A stretch of DNA of 54,592 nucleotides from positions 1 through 54,592 of the forward strand of contig CAMSTM010000003.1 in assembly GCA_947063675.1 (NCBI GenBank). Reading direction: 5' to 3'. Position 1 is the first letter of the stretch. Each line of letters begins with the position of its first letter. This document shows, piece after piece, positions 19,497-28,677 of the stretch. The DNA is from an uncultured Lachnospiraceae bacterium. GTDB taxonomy: Bacteria; Bacillota; Clostridia; Lachnospirales; Lachnospiraceae. Made by a program: the position numbers and the translations under genes. Below the pieces are notes generated by a model that saw nothing but the letters and a program-made list of their open reading frames with translations, made no database searches and was not told the origin of the DNA.

Positions 19497-21104
19497 ATGG
19501 GTAGGATATTTAATGTAACAGGGGATTGTAAGCCGGATAAACATTATATGGTAGATATCAGCTTTCGTCTTAAACAAATTGAGAGATATGTGGAAAGAGG
19601 TGAATACCTGGCGATTAACCGTGCCCGACAGTATGGAAAAACGACGACACTTCGGGCGCTGAAAGCGTATTTGAAAGATAAATACTATATAATCAGTATG
19701 GATTTTCAGACTCAGATGAGCAATGCAAAGTTCAGCAATGAAAATACGTTTTCTGTTGCGTTTGCGAAGGCTTTTATTCGTATTTTGGAGAAAATGAATA
19801 CTATGTTTCCGGAGAAAATGCGGGAAGCGGTGGAAGGGCTGGAAAGAGCAGTCAGGGAAAGCAGACAGGAGCTTGAACTGGTGGAACTGTTTCAGTATCT
19901 GAGCGATATCTGCGGGGCGGCGGATAAGCCGCTGGTTCTTCTGATTGACGAGGTTGACAGTGCGTCAAATAATCAGGTGTTTCTTGATTTTCTGGCACAA
20001 CTGCGTGGTTATTATATTGACAGGGATAATACGCCTTCGTTCCAATCGGTAATTCTGGCCGGTGTATATGATATCAGAAATTTGAAAAGAAAATTTCGCC
20101 CGGAAGAAGACCATAAGATGAACAGTCCGTGGAACATTGCAGTGGAATTTAAGGAGGACATGAGCTTTTCCGCGAGGGAAATTGCCGGCATGCTTGAGGA
20201 TTACGAAAAGGAACATATAACAGGAATGGATGTAAAACAAATATCCGAATTGATTTATGAATATACATCAGGTTATCCTTTTTTGGTTTCAAGACTTTGT
20301 AAACTTATCGATGAAGAGGTTACAGGCAGTGAAGAGTTTCCCGAAGCGAAAAGGGCATGGACTTCTGCCGGTTTTCTGGAAGCAAACAGGATGCTTTTGG
20401 GAGAAAAGAATACGCTGTTTGAATCAATGGTAAACAGGTTATATGATTATGCGGAATTAAAGGAAATGATTTATTCCATTTTATTTGTCGGGAGAGAAAT
20501 TACTTATAATGCTTTAAATCAGGCACTCAATATGGCGCAGATGCTGGGATTCGTGAAAAATGAAAACGGCGTGGCCATAATTGCCAACAGAATCTTCGAA
20601 ACGGTTTTTTATAATTTTTTTCTGTCATCTGCGGAAAATCAGAATACGGATATTTATAAGGCGGCAATTCAGGATAAAAATCAGTTTATTTTTGCGGGCC
20701 GTTTAAATATGGATTTACTTTTAGAGCGGTTTGCGGTCCACTTTAACGATTTGTATGGGGATTTACCGGATAAGTTTAAAGAAGAAGACGGAAGACGGTA
20801 TTTTTTGCTTTATCTTAAACCGATAATTAATGGCACAGGGAATTATTATGTGGAAGCCAGGACCCGCAATATGGAACGGACAGATGTGATTGTGGATTAT
20901 CGCGGGGAGCAAATGGTAATTGAGATGAAAATATGGCGGGGCAATGCATATAAAGAGCGGGGTGAAAGACAGCTTGCGGACTATCTGGAGCATTATCATT
21001 TGAAAAAAGGCTATATGCTAAGTTACAATTTTAACAAGAAGAAGGAAATTGGGGTAAAACGCATTATTCTGGGCGATAAAGTTCTGATAGAGGCGGTTGT
21101 CTGA
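19497..21104 (+). CDS. AAA-like ATPase with C-terminal PD-(D/E)XK nuclease-like domain (paralog B)
   Basis: INRARQYGKTTTLRAL; PLVLLIDEVDSASNN; C-terminal TDVIVDYRGEQMVIEMKIWRGNAYKERGERQLADYLEHYHLKKGYMLSYNFNKKKEIGVK. Confidence 0.9.
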   Translation: MGRIFNVTGDCKPDKHYMVDISFRLKQIERYVERGEYLAINRARQYGKTTTLRALKAYLKDKYYIISMDFQTQMSNAKFSNENTFSVAFAKAFIRILEKMNTMFPEKMREAVEGLERAVRESRQELELVELFQYLSDICGAADKPLVLLIDEVDSASNNQVFLDFLAQLRGYYIDRDNTPSFQSVILAGVYDIRNLKRKFRPEEDHKMNSPWNIAVEFKEDMSFSAREIAGMLEDYEKEHITGMDVKQISELIYEYTSGYPFLVSRLCKLIDEEVTGSEEFPEAKRAWTSAGFLEANRMLLGEKNTLFESMVNRLYDYAELKEMIYSILFVGREITYNALNQALNMAQMLGFVKNENGVAIIANRIFETVFYNFFLSSAENQNTDIYKAAIQDKNQFIFAGRLNMDLLLERFAVHFNDLYGDLPDKFKEEDGRRYFLLYLKPIINGTGNYYVEARTRNMERTDVIVDYRGEQMVIEMKIWRGNAYKERGERQLADYLEHYHLKKGYMLSYNFNKKKEIGVKRIILGDKVLIEAVV

Positions 21105-21198
21105 ATACCTCGTCAGTATAGGGTTTTGTTTTGTAATATGCAAAAACATACAATGGACAGGATATCAAGATTAAAAAAAGCACAGAAATGAGGGGAAA

Positions 21199-21375
21199 AT
21201 GGAGAATAAAAAGGAAAGGGCGGAAGAACAATGCCGGTTTTACAATGTAAGAGATGACGGAAGCTATGATAATCTGGCGGATACAATAGACGTGTATGCG
21301 AAAAATTTTTATGCCGACGGTCTTATTACCGAAGCACAGTGGGATTATATAGTAACGAGATATCCGCAGGGGTAA
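21199..21375 (+). CDS. Small hypothetical protein (58 aa) upstream of the HipA-like remnant
   Basis: Open frame MENKKERAEEQCRFYNVRDDGSYDNLADTIDVYAKNFYADGLITEAQWDYIVTRYPQG, purine-rich AGGGGAAA upstream. Below the length cutoff of the ORF track. Confidence 0.5.
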   Translation: MENKKERAEEQCRFYNVRDDGSYDNLADTIDVYAKNFYADGLITEAQWDYIVTRYPQG

Positions 21376-21386
21376 GGGTAGTTAAT

Positions 21387-21721
21387 ATGATTGATATTGT
21401 TAATTTGGGAGATTGTCCTCTCAGCAGAAAGAATGGCACTTATGGAGGTGCGGCAGGCAACAAGGAAGGAATTTTATTTAAGGGTGAATTATGGCTTGTC
21501 AAATACCCTAAAAATATCAGAGGTCTTCAAAATACAGGCGGTGCTTCTTATTCGACAGCACCATTATCAGAGTATGAGGGAATATGTGAACGATTCTGGG
21601 AGCAGGCGATAGTTGATATTTATATTATAATCGAAAGAAGCTGTACCTGTTACAGATGCGTTCCAGACTGGAGAATTTGCTGGAACCCTACTGGAAGAGA
21701 GCACAAAATTTCAAAGGCTGA
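21387..21721 (+). pseudogene. Decayed HipA/CtkA-like kinase gene (N-terminal fragment plus frame-shifted tail)
   Basis: MIDIVNLGDCPLSRKNGTYGGAAGNKEGILFKGELWLVKYPKNIRGLQNTGGASYSTAPLSEYEG matches the remembered N-terminal motif of HipA-like kinases, then degenerates; a different frame at 21617-21721 reads YLYYNRKKLYLLQMRSRLENLLEPYWKRAQNFKG. Confidence 0.55.
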
Positions 21722-21759
21722 GATATTCAGCCGGATATAAAATATAGTTACCGCATTTT

Positions 21760-21796
21760 AAACACACTTAAAGACAGCTTTAGGTGTGTTTTATTA
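21760..21796 (+). terminator. Rho-independent terminator after the HipA-like remnant
   Basis: AAACACAC-T-TAAAG-ACAG-CTTTA-G-GTGTGTTT followed by TATTATTAT. Confidence 0.8.
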
Positions 21797-21904
21797 TTAT
21801 GTTAAAAATACCCCACTATATTCTGCACTTTCCCCGTTGTATCGGGCAATTCCATGGGAGATAATCAGAATATTCAGATTCGGACGGAAAGGAATATAGA
21901 AAAT

Positions 21905-24904
21905 ATGAACAGTACAAAAAATATGTCTGTCTTCTCGTCTGCATTGCCAGTTCTGCCTCTGTGGAAAAAACCGGAACTATCTGCACGGCCCAAAATCAGA
22001 TTCTGGGTGCCGGCGGCAGCTATGGAAGAAGATTTGCGCAACGAGCTCCGGGCGCTGCATAAGCGGGGATTTGGCGGTGTGGAAATTGTGGTTTTGGAAC
22101 GGCTTTCACCGGAGATACTGCGAAGCGAAGACGGCTGGGGAAGGGAACGGTGGAATGAGATGGTGGCTGTTATCGGAGATGAAACCCGGCGGCTTGGCAT
22201 GACGATGGATATTGCAAACGGGCCAGGCTGGCCGATATCTTCTCCGATAATCGCATCTGCCGATGACCCGGGAACTTTGTGCGAACTGACTTATGGAGAA
22301 CGCCGGTTTTTGCCGGGAGAATATTATACAGGACTTCTGCCGGAGGGAAGAATCATTCGTCAGGAAGGGAAAAGAAAGCTTATACATGTGTTTACTTATC
22401 TGGAAAAGAAAAATAAGGTGCTGTTGGAAGCATCCTACCTTGATTTAACGCCTTACATCGAGAAACGGAAAGAGGGAGTCTGTCTGAATTATCAGTTTTT
22501 AGAGTGTGCAGACGGGGAAAGATGGGTCTTGTTTGCCTTTTACGTTCAGCCTGCCGCGCAAAAGACCAGTGCGGGACAGTATTATGTGACGGACCATTTG
22601 AGCAGGGCGGGAAGCGCTGCCAGTGAAGTCTATTGGGATAAAATCTTTGAAAGATACATTTTTCCTTCCATGGAATCTATTTTCTGTGATTCTATGGAAT
22701 ATGAGGTTTCCCTGGATTGGACGCCGGAATTTCCGGAAGAATTTTTAAGGCGAAGAGGATATAACCTGCTTCCGTATCTGCCGTTTATCGGGCTTGATAA
22801 TCTGTATCCGGCGTGCGATGTGCCGGGATATGTTCTGGAAAATAAGGAATTGGCGGATATGATAAACAACGATTATCTGGAAACCCTTACCCAGCTTTAC
22901 TGCGAAAATCATTTGTCAATGCTGGAAAAAATGGCAGATAAACACGGGAAAACCGTAAGGTATCAGGTGGGCTATAATAAGCCCTTTGAAGTGGAAAGAT
23001 GTCCTCTGTTTGTAAATGTGCCGGAAAATGAGGCTCTGGGACGTCCTTCGCTGGATTATCAGAAAACCATGGCGGCGGCAGTTCATTATGGACGGAAGGA
23101 AAGATATTCTTTTGAATGTGCTGCGGAATTTGGAAATAGCTACGGGCAGGATTATGAAGATTTATTCTGGTGGATAAAGCGGAGCCTCATGGCAGGAATG
23201 AACGCCCAGGTACTGCACGGGGCTTCCTATTCAGGAGGGTATCAGGGTGTTTTATCGGAAAATGGGAATATTCCGGGGGTACAGTGGCCGGGGTATGAAG
23301 CGTTTAGCCTGATGGTATCTAATTACTGGAATCGGACCTTATCGGCGGAAGATGCAAGAGGCTGTATGGATACTGTCACCAGATTAAATATGGTTTTCAG
23401 AAAACCTGTCAGGGTAGATTGTGCTGTGTTCCGGTGCAGCTACAGCAATGATGGTCTGGGAAGCGAGTTTTGTCTGTATGATGACGGGGGGAAGCTGTCC
23501 AACCGGGGATATAGTTATGAGTTTGTATCGGAATATCTGTTAAAGGGGCTGGTGGAGCGAGTAGAGGAACACGAAGTTTTTTTTGAAAAAGAAAGTCGGG
23601 GAAGAACTCTTGTAATGGATTCTGAGGGCGCTGGCTATAAATGTCTGATTGTTCCCCGGCAAAAGGCGGTTACCCTTTCTTTTCTGAAGCTGATAAAAAG
23701 GCTGCTGGAAAAAGGTTTTCCTGTTATCTGGCAGGGGGAAGAACCGGAATGTGGATTGTTTTATTCAGAGTGGAACAACCCGGAAAAACGCCGGGAATGG
23801 GATGCGGTAAGAGCGCATATCTGGCGGTCAACGGAGATTTTTCATGTAAGCCGGCTGCAGGAGGTTCCCGACATTTTGCTGGAAAAGCACATTTTCCCCG
23901 AAATTTTACTGGAAGGAAATATGGATATTACAACGGCCGTACGTAAATCAAAGAATGAAACATGGTTCATTCTTTACGGCTATAATCGTGTAGAATATTC
24001 CCCCCAAAATCCCAATCCTGAGGAGGCAGCATGCAGCGCGGTATACCGCAGGGGAACAGTGAAAGGCAGTTATCAAAGGCCGGGGGCGGCCAGCCGACGG
24101 ACAATTCAGGTATGCTTAAAGGGCAGAGGGGATGTATGCCGGTGCAACCCATGGAGCGGCTGCATGGAGCCGGAGGACTTTGTCTGTGATTACAATACAG
24201 GGTATATGAAAGGAAACGTTTTTCTGGAAGAGGATGAAATGGTTATTCTGCGGATGAGCGGTGCGGCACATAAGGTGTCCGGGAGGATGCAGGATGAAAT
24301 GAAGCGGAAATCTTTTGGGAGGCTTTCACAGGAGTTTTTTCGGGAGGCTTCACAGAGTGGGCCCCGAAAGGCTTTCCGGGAGATTTTCTGCCCGGTAGTT
24401 CTTCAGACTCTTACACTGGAAGAATTTGGCCCTGACAAAGAGGGAGAGACTTCTTTTCTGCGAAGCGGTTTTCATGAGAAATCAAAAATTTACAGTTTTG
24501 AGGAGCCGCGGTCCGGCAGGCTGCTTCCGTGGCGAAAGCTGGACAGAGAACTTGAACATTTCGCCGGGCGGGGGACATACCACGGTTATATAATACTGGA
24601 AAAGATTTGTAAAGGGGACAGATATATTCTGGAGTCCGGCAATGTCTGTGATACGTTTACGGTAAAGGTAAACGGGAAAAAAGCGCCGTTTCCAGACCAG
24701 GTAATGAAGCGGGTGGAGCTGACGGGGCTGTTATGTGAAGGCCGCAACGAACTGGAAATTATAGTGGTGTCCGGTCTTTATAATAAAGTGTTTCCCGGAA
24801 ATCGGCAGATACAGAGAATCCCGTCGGTTTATATTCCAAGAAATTATGGCATCTGGGAAGAGAACGGCAAAAAAGTACAGCTTAAAATTCTCAGATATCT
24901 ATAA
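21905..24904 (+). CDS. GH106-like glycoside hydrolase (alpha-L-rhamnosidase-type), intracellular
   Basis: RKRGFGGVEIVV...GWGRERWNEMVAVIGDETRRLGMTMDIANGPGWPISSP; C-terminal beta-sandwich-like region with VNGKKAPF...GRNELEIIVVSGLYN. Start uncertain (21854 or 21905); no signal peptide. Confidence 0.75.
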   Translation: MNSTKNMSVFSSALPVLPLWKKPELSARPKIRFWVPAAAMEEDLRNELRALHKRGFGGVEIVVLERLSPEILRSEDGWGRERWNEMVAVIGDETRRLGMTMDIANGPGWPISSPIIASADDPGTLCELTYGERRFLPGEYYTGLLPEGRIIRQEGKRKLIHVFTYLEKKNKVLLEASYLDLTPYIEKRKEGVCLNYQFLECADGERWVLFAFYVQPAAQKTSAGQYYVTDHLSRAGSAASEVYWDKIFERYIFPSMESIFCDSMEYEVSLDWTPEFPEEFLRRRGYNLLPYLPFIGLDNLYPACDVPGYVLENKELADMINNDYLETLTQLYCENHLSMLEKMADKHGKTVRYQVGYNKPFEVERCPLFVNVPENEALGRPSLDYQKTMAAAVHYGRKERYSFECAAEFGNSYGQDYEDLFWWIKRSLMAGMNAQVLHGASYSGGYQGVLSENGNIPGVQWPGYEAFSLMVSNYWNRTLSAEDARGCMDTVTRLNMVFRKPVRVDCAVFRCSYSNDGLGSEFCLYDDGGKLSNRGYSYEFVSEYLLKGLVERVEEHEVFFEKESRGRTLVMDSEGAGYKCLIVPRQKAVTLSFLKLIKRLLEKGFPVIWQGEEPECGLFYSEWNNPEKRREWDAVRAHIWRSTEIFHVSRLQEVPDILLEKHIFPEILLEGNMDITTAVRKSKNETWFILYGYNRVEYSPQNPNPEEAACSAVYRRGTVKGSYQRPGAASRRTIQVCLKGRGDVCRCNPWSGCMEPEDFVCDYNTGYMKGNVFLEEDEMVILRMSGAAHKVSGRMQDEMKRKSFGRLSQEFFREASQSGPRKAFREIFCPVVLQTLTLEEFGPDKEGETSFLRSGFHEKSKIYSFEEPRSGRLLPWRKLDRELEHFAGRGTYHGYIILEKICKGDRYILESGNVCDTFTVKVNGKKAPFPDQVMKRVELTGLLCEGRNELEIIVVSGLYNKVFPGNRQIQRIPSVYIPRNYGIWEENGKKVQLKILRYL

Positions 24905-24995
24905 AATGACCCGGTAAGGACTTAAATGCGTCCGTTGAGAACCGCCCGGAAATCTGGGAAAATAATTGCAGAACAGAAAAAGGAGGCAGGTGGAA

Positions 24996-25946
24996 ATGAG
25001 AGCAGACAAAAAGGCCCGGCTTATGGCGCTTCCGGCAAGCCAGAGGAGTCTTGGGGCAAATTTTCGGAAATACTGGCCCTATTACGTGATGGTTCTTCCT
25101 GGGGTCATCTACATGATTATATTTAAGTATATCCCCATGCTGGGAAGCGTGGTTGCTTTTCAGGATTATTCCGTATATGAGGGAATATTCGGAAGCAAGT
25201 GGGTAGGGCTTAAAAATTTCATTCAATTGTTTACTTATTCGGATTTCAAAAAAATATTTGTAAATACCCTGATACTGGGGGCGTATAAAATCATTTTTGT
25301 ATTCCCGATTCCCATTGCGCTGGCCCTTATGATGAATGAGGTGCGGCAGGAAAAATTAAAAAAATCAATCCAGACGGCAGTTTATATTCCCTACTTTTTG
25401 TCATGGATTATTGTGGCGGAGCTGGTGTTTGACTTTTTTGGTTCAAACGGTATTTTCAACCAAATCAGGGGAATGCTGGGAATGCAGCCCATGTTAATCA
25501 TGCAGCAGTCAAAATATTTCCGTCTGGTTTATGTGATTTCCTCTATCTGGAAAGAGGCGGGCTGGGGAACGGTGGTATACATAGCGGCAATCAGCGGAAT
25601 CGACCAGTCTCTTTACGAGGCGGCGCAGATTGACGGCGCCAGCAGATGGCAGCGCATGACGAAAATCACTTTTCCGCTTCTGGTTCCTACCGTTGTCACA
25701 TTGCTTTTGCTGAATATCGGAAGTTTTATGGATTTGGGATTTGAGCATGTATTCAGTCTGCTGACTCCCATGACTTACAGTACGGGAGACATTTTTGACA
25801 CCTATGTTTATCGGGTGGGCATTCTGCAGGCGCAGTACAGCATTACCACAGCGGTGGGCCTGTTCCAGTCGGTGATAGGACTTGTGCTGGTGGTGTTTTT
25901 CAATAAGATGTCCAAAAAAATTTCAGAAGACGGAGGGTTATGGTAG
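24996..25946 (+). CDS. ABC sugar transporter permease (LplB/UgpA-like)
   Basis: YVMVLPGVIYMIIFKYIPMLGSVVAFQDY...; EAAQIDGASRWQRMTKITFPLL. Confidence 0.92.
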   Translation: MRADKKARLMALPASQRSLGANFRKYWPYYVMVLPGVIYMIIFKYIPMLGSVVAFQDYSVYEGIFGSKWVGLKNFIQLFTYSDFKKIFVNTLILGAYKIIFVFPIPIALALMMNEVRQEKLKKSIQTAVYIPYFLSWIIVAELVFDFFGSNGIFNQIRGMLGMQPMLIMQQSKYFRLVYVISSIWKEAGWGTVVYIAAISGIDQSLYEAAQIDGASRWQRMTKITFPLLVPTVVTLLLLNIGSFMDLGFEHVFSLLTPMTYSTGDIFDTYVYRVGILQAQYSITTAVGLFQSVIGLVLVVFFNKMSKKISEDGGLW

Positions 25947-26830
25947 GCATGAGAGCAGGAAAAAGAAAAGCGGCTCCGGGGGACAGGGTTTTCGGGCTGG
26001 TAATTGCGGCAGCGCTTTGTATCATAGCTATTGTGGCGATTGTTCCGCTGTTATCCGTACTGGCGGTGTCCTTCAGTTCAAAGAACGCGGTAAACATGAA
26101 TGCGGTGACGCTGCTTCCGGTTGAATTTACCCTGGCGTCCTGGAAATGTATTTTTGGAAGAAGCGATATGTGGCGCTCCGCAGGGATTACTTTTGCCTCC
26201 ACGGCAGTGGGAACGGTTCTTGCGCTTTTAATTACCGCCACCATGGCGTATCCTCTTTCCAAAAAGGAGTTCAAACTGTCCCATGTGCTTATGGTAGGAG
26301 TGATTATCACCATGATTTTTAAAGCGCCCATTGTTCCTTATTTCCTGACAATGCGTTCCATTGGACTTTACAATAATCCGCTGGTGCTGGTACTTCCCCA
26401 TATTTTAAGCGCGTATAATCTGGCGGTTATGAGAACATTTTTTATGCAGTTTTCAAAGGAAATCGAGGAATCGGCAATGATTGACGGCTGCGGCCCTTTC
26501 CGCACTCTGTTTAAAATCGTTCTGCCGTCCTCAAAGGCAATTATTGCCACCATTGGGCTGTTCTACGGTGTGGTATTCTGGAATCAGTATCAGCATCCGC
26601 TTTACTTTATTCAGGATACCAATCTTTACCCGCTGCAGATGAAGGTGCGGCAGTTTATCAATGAGGGAACTGAGCTGCAGACTTTGTCGGTGAAGGCAAA
26701 CGTGAATTATACGGACCGTTCCCTGAAGGCGGCGATTGTAGTTTTTGCGATTCTGCCCATTATTGCGATTTATCCCTTTATCCAGAAGTATTTTGAAAAG
26801 GGAGCCATGCTTGGCAGCGTAAAGGGCTGA
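25940..26830 (+). CDS. ABC sugar transporter permease (YtcP/UgpE-like)
   Basis: EESAMIDGCGPFRTLFKIVLPSSKAIIATIGLFYGVVFWNQYQHPLYFI; overlaps the preceding permease. Confidence 0.92.
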   Translation: MVGMRAGKRKAAPGDRVFGLVIAAALCIIAIVAIVPLLSVLAVSFSSKNAVNMNAVTLLPVEFTLASWKCIFGRSDMWRSAGITFASTAVGTVLALLITATMAYPLSKKEFKLSHVLMVGVIITMIFKAPIVPYFLTMRSIGLYNNPLVLVLPHILSAYNLAVMRTFFMQFSKEIEESAMIDGCGPFRTLFKIVLPSSKAIIATIGLFYGVVFWNQYQHPLYFIQDTNLYPLQMKVRQFINEGTELQTLSVKANVNYTDRSLKAAIVVFAILPIIAIYPFIQKYFEKGAMLGSVKG

Positions 26831-26915
26831 GTGTAAACGCAGGCTTCGGCAGGATGGAACTGCGGGGCATGTGTCTGCTTGAAGAATATTAAATCAAACG
26901 TAAGGAGGAATCAAC

Positions 26916-28517
26916 ATGAAAAGGAAACAGTTAATTGCAGGTTTATGCGCAGGGGTGCTGATGGCGTCCACGCTTTTCGGCTGCGGTGCAAAAAATGATG
27001 CAAAAGGAGAAAATCAGGCGGCGGGTTCGCAGGACGGGGAGAGCCGGACTGAGGAGGCGGGCAGCGCGGCGGACGACGGCGACGTGGAAATCTGGGGAGT
27101 CAACGAAGGCTATCTGGCGGTGGAAAAAGGAAGTGAAACCTACCAGTTTTACAAAGACTTAATCGGCGTCGGCATTATTCAGCCCTATGTGGAGTGGAAC
27201 GGTGGGACAACCTATCAGGAGCAGTTAAACTTACGGATTGCGGCTGGAGAGATGCCGGATATGTTTAATCCCGTAAACGGAATGGAAGCGGACCTGATTG
27301 CCAGCGGCGCGCTGCTTGATTTGACAGACTTACTCCCCGAATACGCGCCCAATTACTGGAATGCTGTTCCGGAGGAAATCTGGGACGCCATGCGGGCAAA
27401 TGACCCCAGCGGGGAAGGGAGAATCTATACCATTCCGCAGGTGATTAATTATGGAAGAAACTGCCCTATGATTCGCAAGGACTGGCTGGATAATCTGGGA
27501 CTTTCCATGCCAACAACCCAGGAGGAATTTGTGGAGGTACTGCGGGCGTTTAAAAACGACGACCCTAACGGAAACGGTATGGCGGACGAAATTCCTACCG
27601 GAGGACGGGCCGAGGCAAGATGGATGAACCAGCTCTTTGGCATGTACGGACTTGCCATGTGGGAGGGATATCCTCAGTGGGATATTTACGACGGCGAACT
27701 GACCTATGCAGGGGTTACCCGGAATATGCGGGATGCGCTGGAATGGATTGCGGCGCTGTATGCGGAAGGTCTGCTTGACCCGGAGACTCTGCTGAACGAT
27801 AAGGCGGCATGGGACGGTAAGATTAACTCCGACAGGGTAGGAATTTGGGAGCACATTCCGCAGGAGTGTTACAACACGGCGGAGACAATTAAGGACGCAA
27901 CGGGAACAGAGCCTGAAATTGCAATTCTGCCTGCCATTTCAGCACCGGGGTATGAGGGCTTTTATACGGCAAGAAGAATTAACGGCGTTGGTTTTGTGGT
28001 TGCCAACACGGATGATGAGAAGAAAATCCAGAACATTATGAAGGTTTTAAATGCATATGCGGATACAGAGCTGTGGAACACTATGTACACCGGAGTGGAG
28101 GGTATGCACAGCGAAATGGTTGACGGAGTTCTGACCCGCAAGCCGGACGACAAGGCCACCATGCAGAAGCTGGTGCTTGAGCCTTGGAATGTGATTGCAA
28201 CCGTTGATTTCCAGGTAGACCTTCTGGAGGGGCAGAAGACCCCCGAAAGAGAATGGGCGATTTCCCAGGCTGTCAGCAATCTTAAGGAGAGCCAGAAGTA
28301 TGTAAGGCCCATGGCGGGAGACGGAATCCCATCCTCCGTCTATGCGGATTATCCTGATATCAATAACAGAACGCTTTTCGTTGAATATGCGACGAAAATT
28401 ATTACCGGAGAATATTCCATTGACAAATTCGACGAGTTTGTAGAAAAATGGTATGCAACCGGCGGTGAAGAAGTGACGAAGCTTGCGAGACAGTGGTACG
28501 CATCCGTAGCGAAGTAA
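26916..28517 (+). CDS. Extracellular solute-binding lipoprotein (LplA-like)
   Basis: Lipobox LMASTLFGCGAKND; YQEQLNLRIAAGEMPDMFNPVNGMEADLIASGALLDLTDLLPEYAPNYW; GGAGG RBS. Confidence 0.93.
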   Translation: MKRKQLIAGLCAGVLMASTLFGCGAKNDAKGENQAAGSQDGESRTEEAGSAADDGDVEIWGVNEGYLAVEKGSETYQFYKDLIGVGIIQPYVEWNGGTTYQEQLNLRIAAGEMPDMFNPVNGMEADLIASGALLDLTDLLPEYAPNYWNAVPEEIWDAMRANDPSGEGRIYTIPQVINYGRNCPMIRKDWLDNLGLSMPTTQEEFVEVLRAFKNDDPNGNGMADEIPTGGRAEARWMNQLFGMYGLAMWEGYPQWDIYDGELTYAGVTRNMRDALEWIAALYAEGLLDPETLLNDKAAWDGKINSDRVGIWEHIPQECYNTAETIKDATGTEPEIAILPAISAPGYEGFYTARRINGVGFVVANTDDEKKIQNIMKVLNAYADTELWNTMYTGVEGMHSEMVDGVLTRKPDDKATMQKLVLEPWNVIATVDFQVDLLEGQKTPEREWAISQAVSNLKESQKYVRPMAGDGIPSSVYADYPDINNRTLFVEYATKIITGEYSIDKFDEFVEKWYATGGEEVTKLARQWYASVAK

Positions 28518-28677
28518 AACCAGGTATATTGTCCCGGGGAGAAACACTGTGGGGTTTCTTTTCCGGGACTTTTTCCCGCAGGCGTCTTTGGTCGGTTCAA
28601 TAGTGGAAAAAAGATGTGTTGGACTGGACTTTGCACGGCAAAGACTGCCGTGTTATCCGTTGCGAAAGGAGCTGTGT

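Noticed and set aside
21339-21386. 5' part of the 21339-21740 ORF as a coding region
   Set aside because: Overlaps the 58-aa ORF in another frame; the HipA-like similarity only begins at MIDIVNLGDC (21387).
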